DNA from: UBA1424 sp041654095 | GTDB lineage: Bacteria; Bacillota_I; Bacilli_A; RFN20; CAG-826 | Assembly: GCA_041654095.1 (NCBI GenBank) | Contig: JBAZED010000005.1 | Location: 1-64,000, forward strand | Length of the DNA: 64,000 nucleotides | Reading direction: 5' to 3' | Part shown: positions 1 to 10,500 of the stretch, in pieces | How the letters are laid out: the number at the start of each line of letters is the position of its first letter | Numbering within the stretch: the first letter of the stretch is position 1 | Notes under the pieces: model-generated | What the model saw: only the letters and a program-made list of their open reading frames with translations | What the model was told of the DNA's origin: nothing | Databases searched by the model: none | Position numbers and translations under genes: made by a program

Positions 1-29
1 AGGCTAGATAATCTGTGATTAAAATGGTG

Positions 30-878
30 TCATCTATGTCCGAATAATCCGGCGCCGCTGCTGGACCCGCCCTTGGCTTTCATGATGCCAGCTCCGCCGG
101 TCGCCACGGCGAGAAGGGCGCTCAGCGATCCGAAAATAATCCGATCATAGATTCGACCATATGGAGATAAAAAGAAATCGGTCATGCTCAATGGCTCGCG
201 CGTCTCGTAATTACTGGCGCTTTCGTCTTCCCACCAGTACTCTTCAAAATCGGCGTCGAAGTCTTCCTGCGGAATAACTTCTTCCGGCATCGAATAGACT
301 TTTTCGAAAAGGAGGTTACCGATTTCATTTATCATCGAGGCGGCGCCGAGTTCGAGGTCGTAATCGTAGGGATTGGTCAAGGTGCCCTTAGGCAAATAGT
401 GGTTGAGGGTGGCGTTATATACTCTTAATTGTTCGCTGACGGTGAAGTAAATCATCATCTTGTCGGATACTTCAAACTGAAACTCGACGAGATTGTAATT
501 ATCAACTGCGTCGTCATTTGCTTGTTTGAATAGGAGCATAGCGAGGATGCCCATGTTGTTTTTGCCGATTTGCCACTCGCGAAAAATTCTCGTTTTATCA
601 TAATCGGCCACCGTTTCGCCCTCTTTCATCAAAAAGGAGACGAAGACGATTTGCGCGCCACCGACCTTCTTAATGCCTTTGGAAGCATTGTAGATATACT
701 CAGCTTCCTCAACTTGGTAATTCGCAAAAGTCGACGAAAAGACTTCCGCGTAATCATTTAAATAATAAGCCTCGCTGGGATTGGGATATTTGCTCGAGTT
801 AAATGATCTGATACCAAAGACGATTAAAGCGGTGAGATAGAGAATTATCGAGACTACAGGTAGATATTTACGCCACAT
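30..878 (-). CDS. TPM-domain membrane protein
   Basis: The 282-residue protein has an N-terminal membrane segment (about residues 8-24). A TPM (YgcG/DUF477) domain follows at about 35-180: it starts with the typical YLNDYAEVFS block, has a QIVFVSFLM strand, and then the WQIGKNNMGILAMLLF block. A second membrane segment lies near 245-265, followed by a short Gly/Ser-rich tail. This is the usual layout of TPM proteins. The start overlaps the end of the upstream LemA gene by 11 bp, and LemA-TPM is a recurrent pair in bacteria. The family is membrane-associated; its biochemical role is not settled. The tail is shorter than in many homologues. Confidence 0.85.
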   Translation of the reverse strand: MWRKYLPVVSIILYLTALIVFGIRSFNSSKYPNPSEAYYLNDYAEVFSSTFANYQVEEAEYIYNASKGIKKVGGAQIVFVSFLMKEGETVADYDKTRIFREWQIGKNNMGILAMLLFKQANDDAVDNYNLVEFQFEVSDKMMIYFTVSEQLRVYNATLNHYLPKGTLTNPYDYDLELGAASMINEIGNLLFEKVYSMPEEVIPQEDFDADFEEYWWEDESASNYETREPLSMTDFFLSPYGRIYDRIIFGSLSALLAVATGGAGIMKAKGGSSSGAGLFGHR

Positions 879-1479
879 AGACGGCGTTCGAATAAGCGTC
901 TAAGACATCTGGGATCTCACCTTCACCGGTATCGGGATCGGGTGACCAGTACGGCATTTTATCTTCAAACTGAAACATATTAGCAAATATATTGCGCGGG
1001 AATTTCCGAACGCTGACATTATATTCGCGGACCGATTCGTTGTAATCGCTACGCGAAACTTTTAAGGCGTTTTCGAGACTTTCGATATTGGCCATTAACG
1101 TCTGTATTGCTTCCTGGCTCTTGATGTCGGGGTTATCTTCAATCACGGCATATAATTCCGTCAAGGCGACGGAAGATAAATTATCAGCCGCGATGATAGC
1201 TTCTAAATCATTGTTTTCAGATGCGGTCGCGAACGCTTCGCGGGCGGCGGTGATCATGTCGTAAATCGCTTGGTCGAGTTCAATTGCGGCATCGACCGCG
1301 GTCGCTAGACCGGCGAGTGTTTCGTCGCGCGTCTCTAATGAATTGACGATCTGCGAACGGCTGTAGCTAATCTCTTCGTGCTGACCGACCAAAACGTTAT
1401 ATTCAACGGCGGTCGTAATTCCAAAAATGGCGGCTAGCAAGCCGATGACACCGACGACGATGAGCACTATCTTTTTCAT
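868..1479 (-). CDS. lemA: LemA family protein
   Basis: The 203-residue protein has an N-terminal membrane anchor (residues 3-23) and then a helical LemA domain. The family block TAVEYNVLVGQHEEISYSRSQI is here, and near the C-terminus are the diagnostic YNESVREYNVSVRKFPRNIFA and the F-x-F/Y-W positions. A good ribosome binding site (AAGGAGAG) sits 7 bp before the ATG. It is the first gene of a two-gene unit with the TPM protein. LemA proteins are membrane-anchored helical bundles with an uncertain role in the envelope. Confidence 0.9.
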   Translation of the reverse strand: MKKIVLIVVGVIGLLAAIFGITTAVEYNVLVGQHEEISYSRSQIVNSLETRDETLAGLATAVDAAIELDQAIYDMITAAREAFATASENNDLEAIIAADNLSSVALTELYAVIEDNPDIKSQEAIQTLMANIESLENALKVSRSDYNESVREYNVSVRKFPRNIFANMFQFEDKMPYWSPDPDTGEGEIPDVLDAYSNAVYVA

Positions 1480-1675
1480 GGTTTAATCTCTCCTTTTCGA
1501 GATTTGGCGATGAGCCCAAATAAAAAAATCTATTATGATATTAACACTAGCGAATATCGGTATGCAATGAGTATGGATAATGATGGTGAGATACTTTTAT
1601 GAACTTTGCGCGATCATAATGATGCACGCCGATAAAACTTTCTTGTATGATAGTATTTGCACGAGGAGAATATGC

Positions 1676-2095
1676 ATGGCCAAGAAAGTCCGAAAACTCA
1701 CCCCTTTTCAAAGAAAAGTCATTTTTGAAAACGCGACCGAACCACCGTTTGATAATATCTATTGGAACAATAAAAAAGAAGGCATCTACGTCGACGCCGT
1801 CGACGGCACTCCGCTTTTTGCCTCATATGACAAATTCGATTCCGGCAGCGGATGGCCGAGCTTTACGCGCCCTCTGCGAGAGGGATTGCTCGTCAACGTC
1901 GACGACTATTCGCTTGAGAGATATCGGGTCGAAGTGCGCGCCAAAGCCAGCGACATCCATCTCGGCCACGTCTTCACCGACGGGCCCAAGAATGACGGCG
2001 GGCTCCGCTACTGCATCAATTCCGCGGCTCTTCGCTTCGTTCCAAAAGAAGACCTCGAAAAAGAAGGCTACAGCGGCATCTGGATTAAGAAATAA
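1676..2095 (+). CDS. msrB: Peptide-methionine (R)-S-oxide reductase MsrB
   Basis: The 139-residue protein reduces methionine-R-sulfoxide in proteins. It has the SelR/MsrB fold signature: YWNNKKEGIYVD, LFASYDKFDSGSGWPSF, HLGHVFTDGP and the catalytic-Cys block GLRYCINSAALRFVP. The start at 1676 is preferred over an upstream in-frame ATG at 1580 because GAGGAG lies 9 bp before it and homology begins there. The zinc-binding CxxC pairs of the E. coli type are absent. In many family members the GWPSF block is preceded by SGCG; here it reads SGSG, so the usual resolving cysteine seems missing. It is a stand-alone gene. Confidence 0.93.
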   Translation: MAKKVRKLTPFQRKVIFENATEPPFDNIYWNNKKEGIYVDAVDGTPLFASYDKFDSGSGWPSFTRPLREGLLVNVDDYSLERYRVEVRAKASDIHLGHVFTDGPKNDGGLRYCINSAALRFVPKEDLEKEGYSGIWIKK

Positions 2096-2189
2096 ATCCT
2101 TTATCCAAAAAGGTTATATTTCAAATCCATTCAAATAAATTACGGACCGGTTGTCCGCTCTTCGCCAATCACTATAATTAAACAAAAAA

Positions 2190-3356
2190 CTAGATATTCT
2201 TGCCGACTTTGAGAGCGGAACCGATTGCCCAGCGAAGATTGTAGCCACCGCACGGGCCGTCGACGTCGATGACTTCGCCGATAAAATAGACATTGCTTTC
2301 GCGCTTTGATGACAAATCGCGATTTAGTTCGTCGACGGCAATGCCCCCGATCGTCACCTGAGAAAAGCTAAAATCATAACTGTCTCGATACGTAAAGGGG
2401 AGGGCCGATGCTACTTGAGCGAGTTTTTGGCACTCATCGTAGGCAAAGAAATGATTGGGGGTCAAATGCGCTAGACCATAGATGTATTCGGCCACTTCGC
2501 TCCCGACAAAAGAAAGGAGGGGATTCACATTTTTATTGGCGATATCAATAATATTTTTGGCGGTGATGACTTCTTGATCTTGGTTTAGCACGGCGAGATA
2601 AATCTTCGCTTCGCGGGCCTTTAGCCTCGTTATCATCGAGGAGAGGTTCATGATCACAATCCCTGAAAGACCATCTTTTTTAAACATCACTTCGCCATAT
2701 TCTTCACGAATGAATTCGCCGTTGATGAAAAGGCTGACAATCGCGTGCAAACGCTGGCCAAAAAGGCTTTTGACATCTTCGCTGACGCGAATCGGACAAA
2801 GTCCGGGCAAGGGTGAATTAACTGTATATCCGTGCTTGGTAAAGACGTCGAAAAGACAGCCGTCCGATCCTAAGTTGGGATTTGATTTCCCGCCGACGGC
2901 AAAAATGACCTTGTCGACAATCGTCTGATACTTATCGAATTGGAGTTTGACTTTGTCCCTGTCAATTTGATAATCGACGAGATGGGTATTCACAACGATG
3001 GTAACCCCGCTTTGACGGGCGCGATTTTCTAAGACGCTGACGACATTATATGCCGATTCGCTGACCGGATAGAGACCTTCACCGTACATGACTTTGGTCG
3101 GGATTCCCAATTCCAAGAGACAATCGGATTGATGGTAGTCGCCGAGAACTTCATCGACGAAATCGCTATGCGAATAGCGCTCATAAGTCGAGCTGAGGTT
3201 TCCGATATTGCACTTTCCGTTGCCGGTCGCCTTGATCTTCTTGCCGACCGCGTCTAATCTCTCAAACAAAAAGACTTCTGTTTTCGGGTCCTTTTCTTTG
3301 ATTTTGATGGCGGCGACAAGACCCGATGCCCCCGCGCCGATAATGGCAATCTTCAT
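2190..3356 (-). CDS. HI0933/YhiN-family FAD-dependent oxidoreductase
   Basis: This 388-residue flavoprotein begins with a Rossmann dinucleotide-binding motif (AIIGAGASGLVAAI). The family motif KKIKATGNGKCNIGN follows at about 45-60. Later come an internal VIFAVGGKSNP strand and the C-terminal FIGEVIDVDGPCGGYNLRWAIGSA block that closes over FAD. Length and order match the BaiN/HI0933 (aminoacetone-oxidase-like) family. The physiological substrate is unknown. It lies alone between msrB and the serine dehydratase gene. Confidence 0.9.
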   Translation of the reverse strand: MKIAIIGAGASGLVAAIKIKEKDPKTEVFLFERLDAVGKKIKATGNGKCNIGNLSSTYERYSHSDFVDEVLGDYHQSDCLLELGIPTKVMYGEGLYPVSESAYNVVSVLENRARQSGVTIVVNTHLVDYQIDRDKVKLQFDKYQTIVDKVIFAVGGKSNPNLGSDGCLFDVFTKHGYTVNSPLPGLCPIRVSEDVKSLFGQRLHAIVSLFINGEFIREEYGEVMFKKDGLSGIVIMNLSSMITRLKAREAKIYLAVLNQDQEVITAKNIIDIANKNVNPLLSFVGSEVAEYIYGLAHLTPNHFFAYDECQKLAQVASALPFTYRDSYDFSFSQVTIGGIAVDELNRDLSSKRESNVYFIGEVIDVDGPCGGYNLRWAIGSALKVGKNI

Positions 3357-3396
3357 ATTAACAATTTTATCACAGGTCGAATAATTACCTAGTCGC

Positions 3397-4620
3397 TTAT
3401 CTTTTAGCGTTGCGCTTCTTGACGTTTTTATAGAGGTGGGCCAGCCCGCCTTTCGCCGTTTCGCGATAGGCTTTTTTCATATCTTTGCCGGTTCTTAACA
3501 TCGTTTTGACAACGGCATCAAACGAGATGGCGTGCGTGCCGGCGATATATTTGGCGAGGAGGGTGGCCGTGATGGCTTTTGAAGCCGCGATGGCATTTCT
3601 CTCGATGCAGGGAATCTGCACGTAACCACCGATGGGATCGCAAGTGAGACCGAGGTTGTGCTCGAGGGCGATCTCGGCTGAAGATTCGATTTGATTTAAG
3701 TCGAGTTTCAGCAATTCGGCATAGGCGGCCGCGGCCATCGAGCAGGCCGTGCCGATTTCGGCTTGACAGCCGGCTTCCGCTCCGCTGATGGAGGCGTTGT
3801 GCTTGACGATATTGCCGATCAAGCCAGCCGTCGCCAAAGCTCGTAAGACGTCTTCATCGGAATAATGATATTGTTCCGACATGTATTTTAATAGCGACGG
3901 AAGGGTGCCGGCCGAACCGCAGGTCGGGGCGGTGACGACGATGCCACCGCTGGCATTTTCCTCACCGGTCGCGAAGGCATAGGCGCTCATCAAGCGATAC
4001 GAACGATCCGCTAAAGTCTCATTTTCATCGAACTGATTATATAAATCGCCGGCTCGCCGATATATTTTTAGCGAGCCCGGCAAAAAGCCGCGGTTGTTGA
4101 GGCCGTTGTCGATGGTCAGCTTCATCTGCTTCCAAACTTTGGCGAGGTAGTCCCAGATCTCCGGTCCTTCGCGATCGGCGACATATTCATAGAAACGCCA
4201 CTTCTTGGCTAAGCATAATTTTTTAATATCGTGGAAATTGGTCTCCTCGTATTTTTCGCCGACTTCAAAGAAGGTCTCGCCATCGATAGAGATTTCCCCG
4301 CCCCCCAAAGAGAGAACCAGGTGCTTGATGTCTTCGGCGCCATCAAAATGAACGGTGATTTCAAACGTGTTGGCATGGGCGACTTTTGTCTTGTAGTCAA
4401 AAGCGACGGTGCACGGCCGAGGAGCTAAGGTATTGATGATGGCTTTGTCGGTTAAGTGACCGCGGCCCGTAAAGGCTAATGAACCGTATAAAACGACATT
4501 GTAGGAGGTCGCATCCGGGTATTTATTGCGAATGAAAGCCGCCGCTTTTTGCGGTCCCATCGTGTGCGAGCTCGATGGTCCTTGTCCGATGCGATATAGT
4601 TCGCGTATGCTTTTCATCAT
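3397..4620 (-). CDS. sdaA: L-serine ammonia-lyase, iron-sulfur dependent, single chain
   Basis: The 407-residue enzyme deaminates L-serine to pyruvate and ammonia. The N-terminal beta domain carries IGQGPSSSHTMGPQKAA. The C-terminal alpha domain (from about residue 180) has APTCGSAGTLP, GAEAGCQAEIGTACSMAAAA and LTCDPIGGYVQIPCIERNA, whose cysteines should bind the 4Fe-4S cluster. Bacillus splits these domains into SdaAB and SdaAA; here they are fused in beta-alpha order, as in E. coli-type enzymes. It is apparently monocistronic. Confidence 0.93.
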   Translation of the reverse strand: MMKSIRELYRIGQGPSSSHTMGPQKAAAFIRNKYPDATSYNVVLYGSLAFTGRGHLTDKAIINTLAPRPCTVAFDYKTKVAHANTFEITVHFDGAEDIKHLVLSLGGGEISIDGETFFEVGEKYEETNFHDIKKLCLAKKWRFYEYVADREGPEIWDYLAKVWKQMKLTIDNGLNNRGFLPGSLKIYRRAGDLYNQFDENETLADRSYRLMSAYAFATGEENASGGIVVTAPTCGSAGTLPSLLKYMSEQYHYSDEDVLRALATAGLIGNIVKHNASISGAEAGCQAEIGTACSMAAAAYAELLKLDLNQIESSAEIALEHNLGLTCDPIGGYVQIPCIERNAIAASKAITATLLAKYIAGTHAISFDAVVKTMLRTGKDMKKAYRETAKGGLAHLYKNVKKRNAKR

Positions 4621-4702
4621 GATATCCCTTGCGCAGCATTAACCATTATTGCGCAACCGACAAATAAAGACCACTATGAAAGGGGATACATATAATTATA
4701 AA

Positions 4703-5800
4703 TTATTTACTCAGTAAAACGCTTAATGATCCGCGCGATAAGAAGGCGCGGATTTGTTCGATGGTCGTGAATGTTTGATGCTCCATCTTATGATATAACT
4801 CATTAAAAATGCGGTCTTGATCCCTATCGGCCCGCTCATAGTTTTCGGAGGCAAATCCCTCTAGTGCTTCTTGAAAAATGGTGATGATAATTCTCCGGAT
4901 CATCGCCAAGAGAGAATCCTCAATCCAATAGATGAATTTCGTCGCCGGCGCCTTTTTTTCATAGGCCTTCATCTTTGCGAATAATTCCAGGCCATCATCG
5001 ACGCTGCGCCACAAGTCGACAAAAGCATAATCGGCTTTGGCATCCCCCAGCTTTTCTCTCGCGTAATCAAAAGCGTCTTCTTCGATTATTTCAATCTTGT
5101 CGAAATTCGGAAATTGATGGAGGAGATGTTCGTTAAAAAGTCCGATGACTTCTGCATCTTTCTCGACGATGATTATCCGTTTGACCGCGCTCTTTCGGGC
5201 GATCATGTAAGGAAAATATCCCAGGCCGAGACCCATGACGACGACCGTTCCGGAAACAGCGTCGATCGCTTCGCGCATCGTTTCGATTTCATGAGGGGTG
5301 ATGCTCATCCACACTCTTCCGTCTTCCTCAATCGCGGGAAAAGAGAATTCTTTGTCAAAGAAACCAAACTGCGTAATTTCCGAAAAATCGAGATTGCTTA
5401 TTTTTATATCGCGAAAGGCAAATGCCTCATAAGGACGATAGATATCTCTCACTATTTCCCATTTCCCAAACGAGCAATTAGGAAAAGAGATGTTCTGATA
5501 ATACGGATCGGCAGCATATTTTTTATTTGCGAGCTTCGCGCAATGATGGTTAAGGTGGCGGATAATCAAAGCGGATGTCTCTTTATCATTCGGAGCCAAA
5601 ATGTTCGTAATTGCTCTCGCATAAGCTCGTTCTTCATCGAGACCGCGAGCTGCATATTTATCGATGATCGCCTTGTCAACTTCGGTCGGATAATCGAGCA
5701 GAAAAGATAAAAGGTAATCGGACGCCGAGATATTTTCGTCTTTGGAATCGATGATTTTTTTGAGTTCCGCCATTTCGAGGGGCGATAATTTTATATTCAC
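4703..5800 (-). CDS. SAM-dependent methyltransferase, spermidine-synthase-like fold
   Basis: The class I SAM-binding core is in the C-terminal half: motif I VVVMGLGLGYFPYMIA, then the acidic strand-2 end IIIVEKD, EDAFDY, and YAFVDLWRSVDDGL. An N-terminal region of about 170 residues has no family I recognise. The fold resembles spermidine synthases, but the aminopropyltransferase gate residues are not obvious. The open frame extends to 5908, inside the upstream acyltransferase gene. A GTG at 5800 gives a non-overlapping start, but no good ribosome binding site decides it; an ATG at 5770 is another option. Substrate unknown. Confidence 0.7.
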   Translation of the reverse strand: MNIKLSPLEMAELKKIIDSKDENISASDYLLSFLLDYPTEVDKAIIDKYAARGLDEERAYARAITNILAPNDKETSALIIRHLNHHCAKLANKKYAADPYYQNISFPNCSFGKWEIVRDIYRPYEAFAFRDIKISNLDFSEITQFGFFDKEFSFPAIEEDGRVWMSITPHEIETMREAIDAVSGTVVVMGLGLGYFPYMIARKSAVKRIIIVEKDAEVIGLFNEHLLHQFPNFDKIEIIEEDAFDYAREKLGDAKADYAFVDLWRSVDDGLELFAKMKAYEKKAPATKFIYWIEDSLLAMIRRIIITIFQEALEGFASENYERADRDQDRIFNELYHKMEHQTFTTIEQIRAFLSRGSLSVLLSK

Positions 5801-5853
5801 AATTGTTTTGCTGCTTCCAAACTTGCCGATATAGTCATTGCCATATCTCGCAA

Positions 5854-7014
5854 TTATACATCCGCGGCTTTGTCGCCAGCGCAATAGCGAATTTCGCGAA
5901 CGAACCATTTTCGGGGATTAAGGGCGTCTTTGATCCGGCGCACATTGCCAAATAATAGTAAATCGCTATAAGGAATAATGCATAAAAACATCGTGATGAG
6001 CAATGATCCCGAGACAAAGCATATTGTGAGGAAGACCACAAACGAGCCATATGTTCGGTCGTTGATGTCGCCGCGGGCGATGTAGGAGGTGAGTAATCTC
6101 ACGATATAGACGTGGACTAAATAAAACGGACCCGAATAGCTGCCCAAGTTCGATATCCGGTCAACGAAGCGGTATTTAGCGATGAGCTTAAAGATGTAAA
6201 AATAGGAGACCACGCCGCAAAAAGAGCAGATGGCGTGACCGGTGATCTCCCAGAAATCGCCTTTTAAACCCGGCAGCCAATCGCTGTATCTGAGCAAGAG
6301 GATGATATAGGCGCCTAAACATCCCAAGAAGAGCGCGAAGGCATAGACTTTGAGATGGCGGAGTTTGGTCAAATATCCTCTGAACATCGCGAAAAGAAAC
6401 GCCAACAACGAAATCGGATAATAATACAAAACCATATTCGCCGATAAGCAGCCCGGACCTAAATCTGGTTGGTTGTAGATGAATAAGAACACCATCAGAT
6501 ACCCGCAGGACATGCCGATTAGAAAAGCGGCTTTTAGAATATCCATCCACAGCGCCTTATTCTTCACCAAAGTCGTTAAATAATAAATAATCGCGATGAA
6601 GATGTTGATAAAGGCCGCCACTAAGAAGAACCAATAAAAGGTATCGGTGCGGAGATAGAGCTCATTCATCCAAAAGGAAAATGGCTTTTCGAACAAGGTA
6701 AATCGCGGGAGCGCCCATATCGACAAGCAGGTAAATAAATAAGCTGGGACCAGATAAGTAATCAGTGTCTTTCCGATATAAATGCCGAGATCCTTCAAAT
6801 TGTTGCATCTCTTAATCAGCATCCCTCCGGCAAAAAAGAACATGGCCAGCGCGACCGAATAAAAAAGAGAAAATCCCAATCCGCTCACATAAGATGTTGC
6901 GCCCCATCGCTGCAGACAATGAAAGATGGCGATAAAAAGCATCGAGATCAGTTTAAGCGTGTCACATGCTACATCTCGATTTTTTATCGGGCGATAAGGG
7001 CGAACGAAATTCAT
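5854..7014 (-). CDS. Acyltransferase 3 family membrane protein
   Basis: This 386-residue protein has about ten predicted membrane helices. The N-terminus has the acyltransferase-3 pattern: a basic start, then LKLISMLFIAIFHCLQ with the active-site-type histidine in helix 1, and later MFFFAGGMLIKRC. Members O-acylate exported or envelope carbohydrates. Its target cannot be told from context. The 3' end lies against the methyltransferase gene, which may be co-transcribed. Confidence 0.8.
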   Translation of the reverse strand: MNFVRPYRPIKNRDVACDTLKLISMLFIAIFHCLQRWGATSYVSGLGFSLFYSVALAMFFFAGGMLIKRCNNLKDLGIYIGKTLITYLVPAYLFTCLSIWALPRFTLFEKPFSFWMNELYLRTDTFYWFFLVAAFINIFIAIIYYLTTLVKNKALWMDILKAAFLIGMSCGYLMVFLFIYNQPDLGPGCLSANMVLYYYPISLLAFLFAMFRGYLTKLRHLKVYAFALFLGCLGAYIILLLRYSDWLPGLKGDFWEITGHAICSFCGVVSYFYIFKLIAKYRFVDRISNLGSYSGPFYLVHVYIVRLLTSYIARGDINDRTYGSFVVFLTICFVSGSLLITMFLCIIPYSDLLLFGNVRRIKDALNPRKWFVREIRYCAGDKAADV

Positions 7015-7511
7015 ACGATAATAATAGCAAAGCGCGAGCTTAAAGAAAAATGCTCTTTATGCGAAAGAAGCCATGAAAACAACAACTATTATAAAGAAGA
7101 ACTCGCTCCATAAAGTGACAAAACATAGATGCAAAACTTCATCTTGAATTGCGAATATTGAAAGGATTATCCAATATCAACCAATAAATAAATCCCTATG
7201 AATGCGAAGAAGGCGCGCGAATCGTCCTCGGTGACAGCAACGAGTTCTATTTTCGGTTTGGAAACCCCGCTGAGTTAAAGTGAGTTCATCGACGGAATAA
7301 AAAAACTGCGCAGCGCAATCCGAATCAGGTGCATCGACCTGCATTGATGATCTGGATATCATGGCTAAATAATCATCGGTAGATCAGCAAGCAGAATATT
7401 GCTTTCATAATTTTCATGCCGAATAAATGTCGGATTCCTTTTGCGTGTTCCATCTCATCGACAAAAGAAAGCACATTCGCTTTCATGATTTCATTCATGG
7501 AAGAAATCGGG
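7015..7511. other. Gene-poor stretch of about 500 bp
   Basis: No convincing gene is present. On the minus strand, directly after the stop of the 1063-aa gene, a 42-codon frame begins at about 7499 (MNEIMKANVLSFVDEMEHAKG...) and ends near 7371. It reads like protein but has no ribosome binding site and may be the decayed start of a lost gene. The rest is interrupted in all frames. Confidence 0.4.
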
Positions 7512-10500
7512 CTACGTTATCAATTCCCAGTCCGCAATCGCGTAGCCGTTAATTTTGATGATGACGGAGTCGGAATAGACGAAGACATTATTGACGGAGT
7601 CGAGGAACGACCACTCTGAGAAGTTGAAATTCATATAATCCATGATGGTGTTGACCTGCGTTATGTTGTTGGGCGGATCGTATCCCGCTCCATCGACGTT
7701 GGCGACAATATCGATGAAAATCGTGTATTCCTCATCCACCGCATTGTAATAGCGCTGGATGGCATACGTGAAGTCGAACCCGATCGCGCTCGGGACAATC
7801 AGTTGGTCGATGCCCTCGACCGTCCCGGACAGGTTATCGGGATTGGCCATCACGCCAAAATACGGCGATGTCAATGAATTTATGTACTCGTCGCTCCCGA
7901 CGGTCGCGATCTTGTCGGGATTCTCGATGCCTTTGAAAACGTAGTCGACACTGGTCAGCTGCGGGAACTTGACGTTATTGTCGTGCGTCGGGTTGTTATC
8001 GCGCGCGGCGGTTCTTTCCGCCGACAAGTAGATAAACGTCGCTGAACCGCGCGATGACTCGAGGAAATACGTTGTCGTATACTGAGCATCCACGACGAAC
8101 TCGTAAGCGACAGGCAAAACGTTGAAGTTCGGATAAGCGGTGTAATCGCTCCCGCTGTCGTTGATGTAAATCGGCTGGGTTTCGCCGACCGTCCGCCCGG
8201 GTGAGGGCGGTAGGACAAACGTCCCTTCGATGCTTCGGTCGCCATTTTGGTTGTTGCCCGTGCCGAAACGGCTGACGGTGATCGTCTGGTCGACGTATAG
8301 ACCAGGATTGGTCGCCACCATGACGTATATCTTGGCATAAGTATTGGATTGCTGCGTGCCTTGCACCGTGAAGCCGATGCTGCCTTCGGGAACGTTGATC
8401 GTCCCCACCCCATTCGGCGCGGGAATGCCTTGGGTCACGCCCCAGAAGCGGTTGGAGATGTAATAATACGAAGTCGGATCCGCCATCATCAGGCCTTTGG
8501 TGGCATCTTTCATGACTAGCCCATCGTTTTTGGCCCAGCCCAGTGATTCGATAGTTTTGATGTCATACATATAGCGTTCATCGGGATCGCCGCTCGAGGC
8601 AGTGCCGGTATAGTAAAGTGTGTTTTTACTCATGTCGTACGTCTTGGTCGTGCCCGTCGGAGTGTAAACTTTTTTGGTGAAGGGGACGTCCGTCGGGTTC
8701 TCCGATGACTGTGAGGGGTTATTCGTGATGCGAACGGCGTAAATCTTGAAATAAGCGGCGTTGTTGATGTTGTCGGTCGCCGAAAAACCATTCGCATCGC
8801 TAAAGGTCGCGTACCAGTTGACGCTGCCGTTCGTCGCCGTCATTCTCTGCAGGCGATACCGCGAGTAGGCCGGTTTGTTGGAATCTCTTGATCCCCACAG
8901 GTTTCCGGAACCTTCGGGAATGATGCGCAGGCCTTCAGGGTTGGTGTTGGAAGATGTCGCCATGAAACTCGCGGTCGGCGCCGCCGATGAATAATATACG
9001 CGGAAAGGACGGGGAGCTTCGACGATGACGTTGTCATCATTTTCGATAACATCGCCATAAGTCGTGTATTGCATGCGTGGGTTATTGGCGTTTCTGGTGA
9101 AGACGATGCTGTTGGCGGTGTTGTATTCATATGACCAGTTTGTCTCATATGGCGGGTAATTGAGATTGGTCACGCGATTCGTCAGGTTTTTAAAGGTGTA
9201 ATAGTCCAAGTCTTCCGGTTGAATGATGAAATTGTTGATATCGATTTTCTGGGAAATGGCTTGCGCCCCGTAGCGCATCAAAGCATAGTCCGTGTTCGTT
9301 GAACTATCGGTGTAAACGAACATGAAGCGGTAGTCGGTATTGGAAAAGCCAGTCACTGTGTGATACGGGTTGTCGGACGCCCTCCTGGCCGAAGAGTTGA
9401 CATTTGCGCTGGTGATTTGCGTCAGAGTATATTCTTTGGCAGTGCCGAGATTGCTGTCCGCGGCTGTGTACGTGTTGTCCGTGGAAATGGTCCACATGTT
9501 CGATCCCGAAGTAGCCCACAGTTTGGCGATGCGGTCATTGCCTTTGACTTGCTTGGAATGGGAAAAAGTGAAGACGCCGATTTGGAAGTATTTCTTATCC
9601 GGGTTGCTGGCGCCATAGAGCTCGTTGTCAAAAGTGTCCTGCAGATCATAAGTGTCAAGAGGGGCAGGATTGCCGACCGAGGTGTTCTTCTCCATAAAGG
9701 TCCATAAGTCCTCGGTGTAGACGATGCCGAGGTCTAATCCGGTGTAGTTGGTGCCAACTCTCTGCGGAGAGCCATCGGAGGACACGGGGTATTCCGTCTC
9801 TTCGTCGACGACGATCTTGTTGTAGTAGCCGACGATGCCTCCGCTGGTGGCATAGCGGGCGCTTGATCCGGCGTCGACGTCAAATGCTTTGACGTGCGGA
9901 TTGTTGTTCTCGCCGGAATAATACACGCTGATGTCATGGATATCGGCGAACTGGGCGTGGCCGACCAAAATGCCGATGTGGTTTGTCTCATAAAGGCCAT
10001 TGTAAGTGGGATTGCTGACGAAATGCTTGTGATTTGCGTCATAAGCCCCGACTGCATTCGAAGCGACTTGAATGTTGTAGAGCAGCAAATTGGAAATGCC
10101 GCCGATGGTTTGCCCAGGGAGAAGCGAGGCCGCCTCTTCATTAGTCGGACCGAGGTTACCAAATAGACCAATGTCGACTTGGCCGGGTTTAGCAGTCACG
10201 CGGATATTGCCGATGGCCGACGTGTCGCTGACTTCCCCAGTTGGCAATGTCGCGTAAAACAGAGAATTGGTTGCCTTGACACCGCGCAAAACGCTGACGA
10301 AGGGAAACTCCTCCGTGCCGATTGAGGTTATGGGAGTCAAGGCGTTATAATCATCGCTTCCGACATAGATGGGAGCGCCGAGGTTGGTCGAGACTTGGAA
10401 AACCGAGTCCTCGTCGATTCGTTTTCGGTCTTCGGTGTTCTGGAGGATGCTGAGGTTGTGGAGGTGTCCGACTTGGTTGATGAGATACGGATTGCCGTCC

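Noticed and set aside
4703..5800. Calling this gene spermidine synthase (speE) to extend the putrescine pathway
   Set aside because: Only the SAM-binding fold is shared. The polyamine-binding residues are not recognisable and the gene is far from the agmatine genes.
7416..7619. 67-codon plus-strand frame at the end of the 1063-aa gene
   Set aside because: It is mostly antisense to the gene end, without a ribosome binding site.
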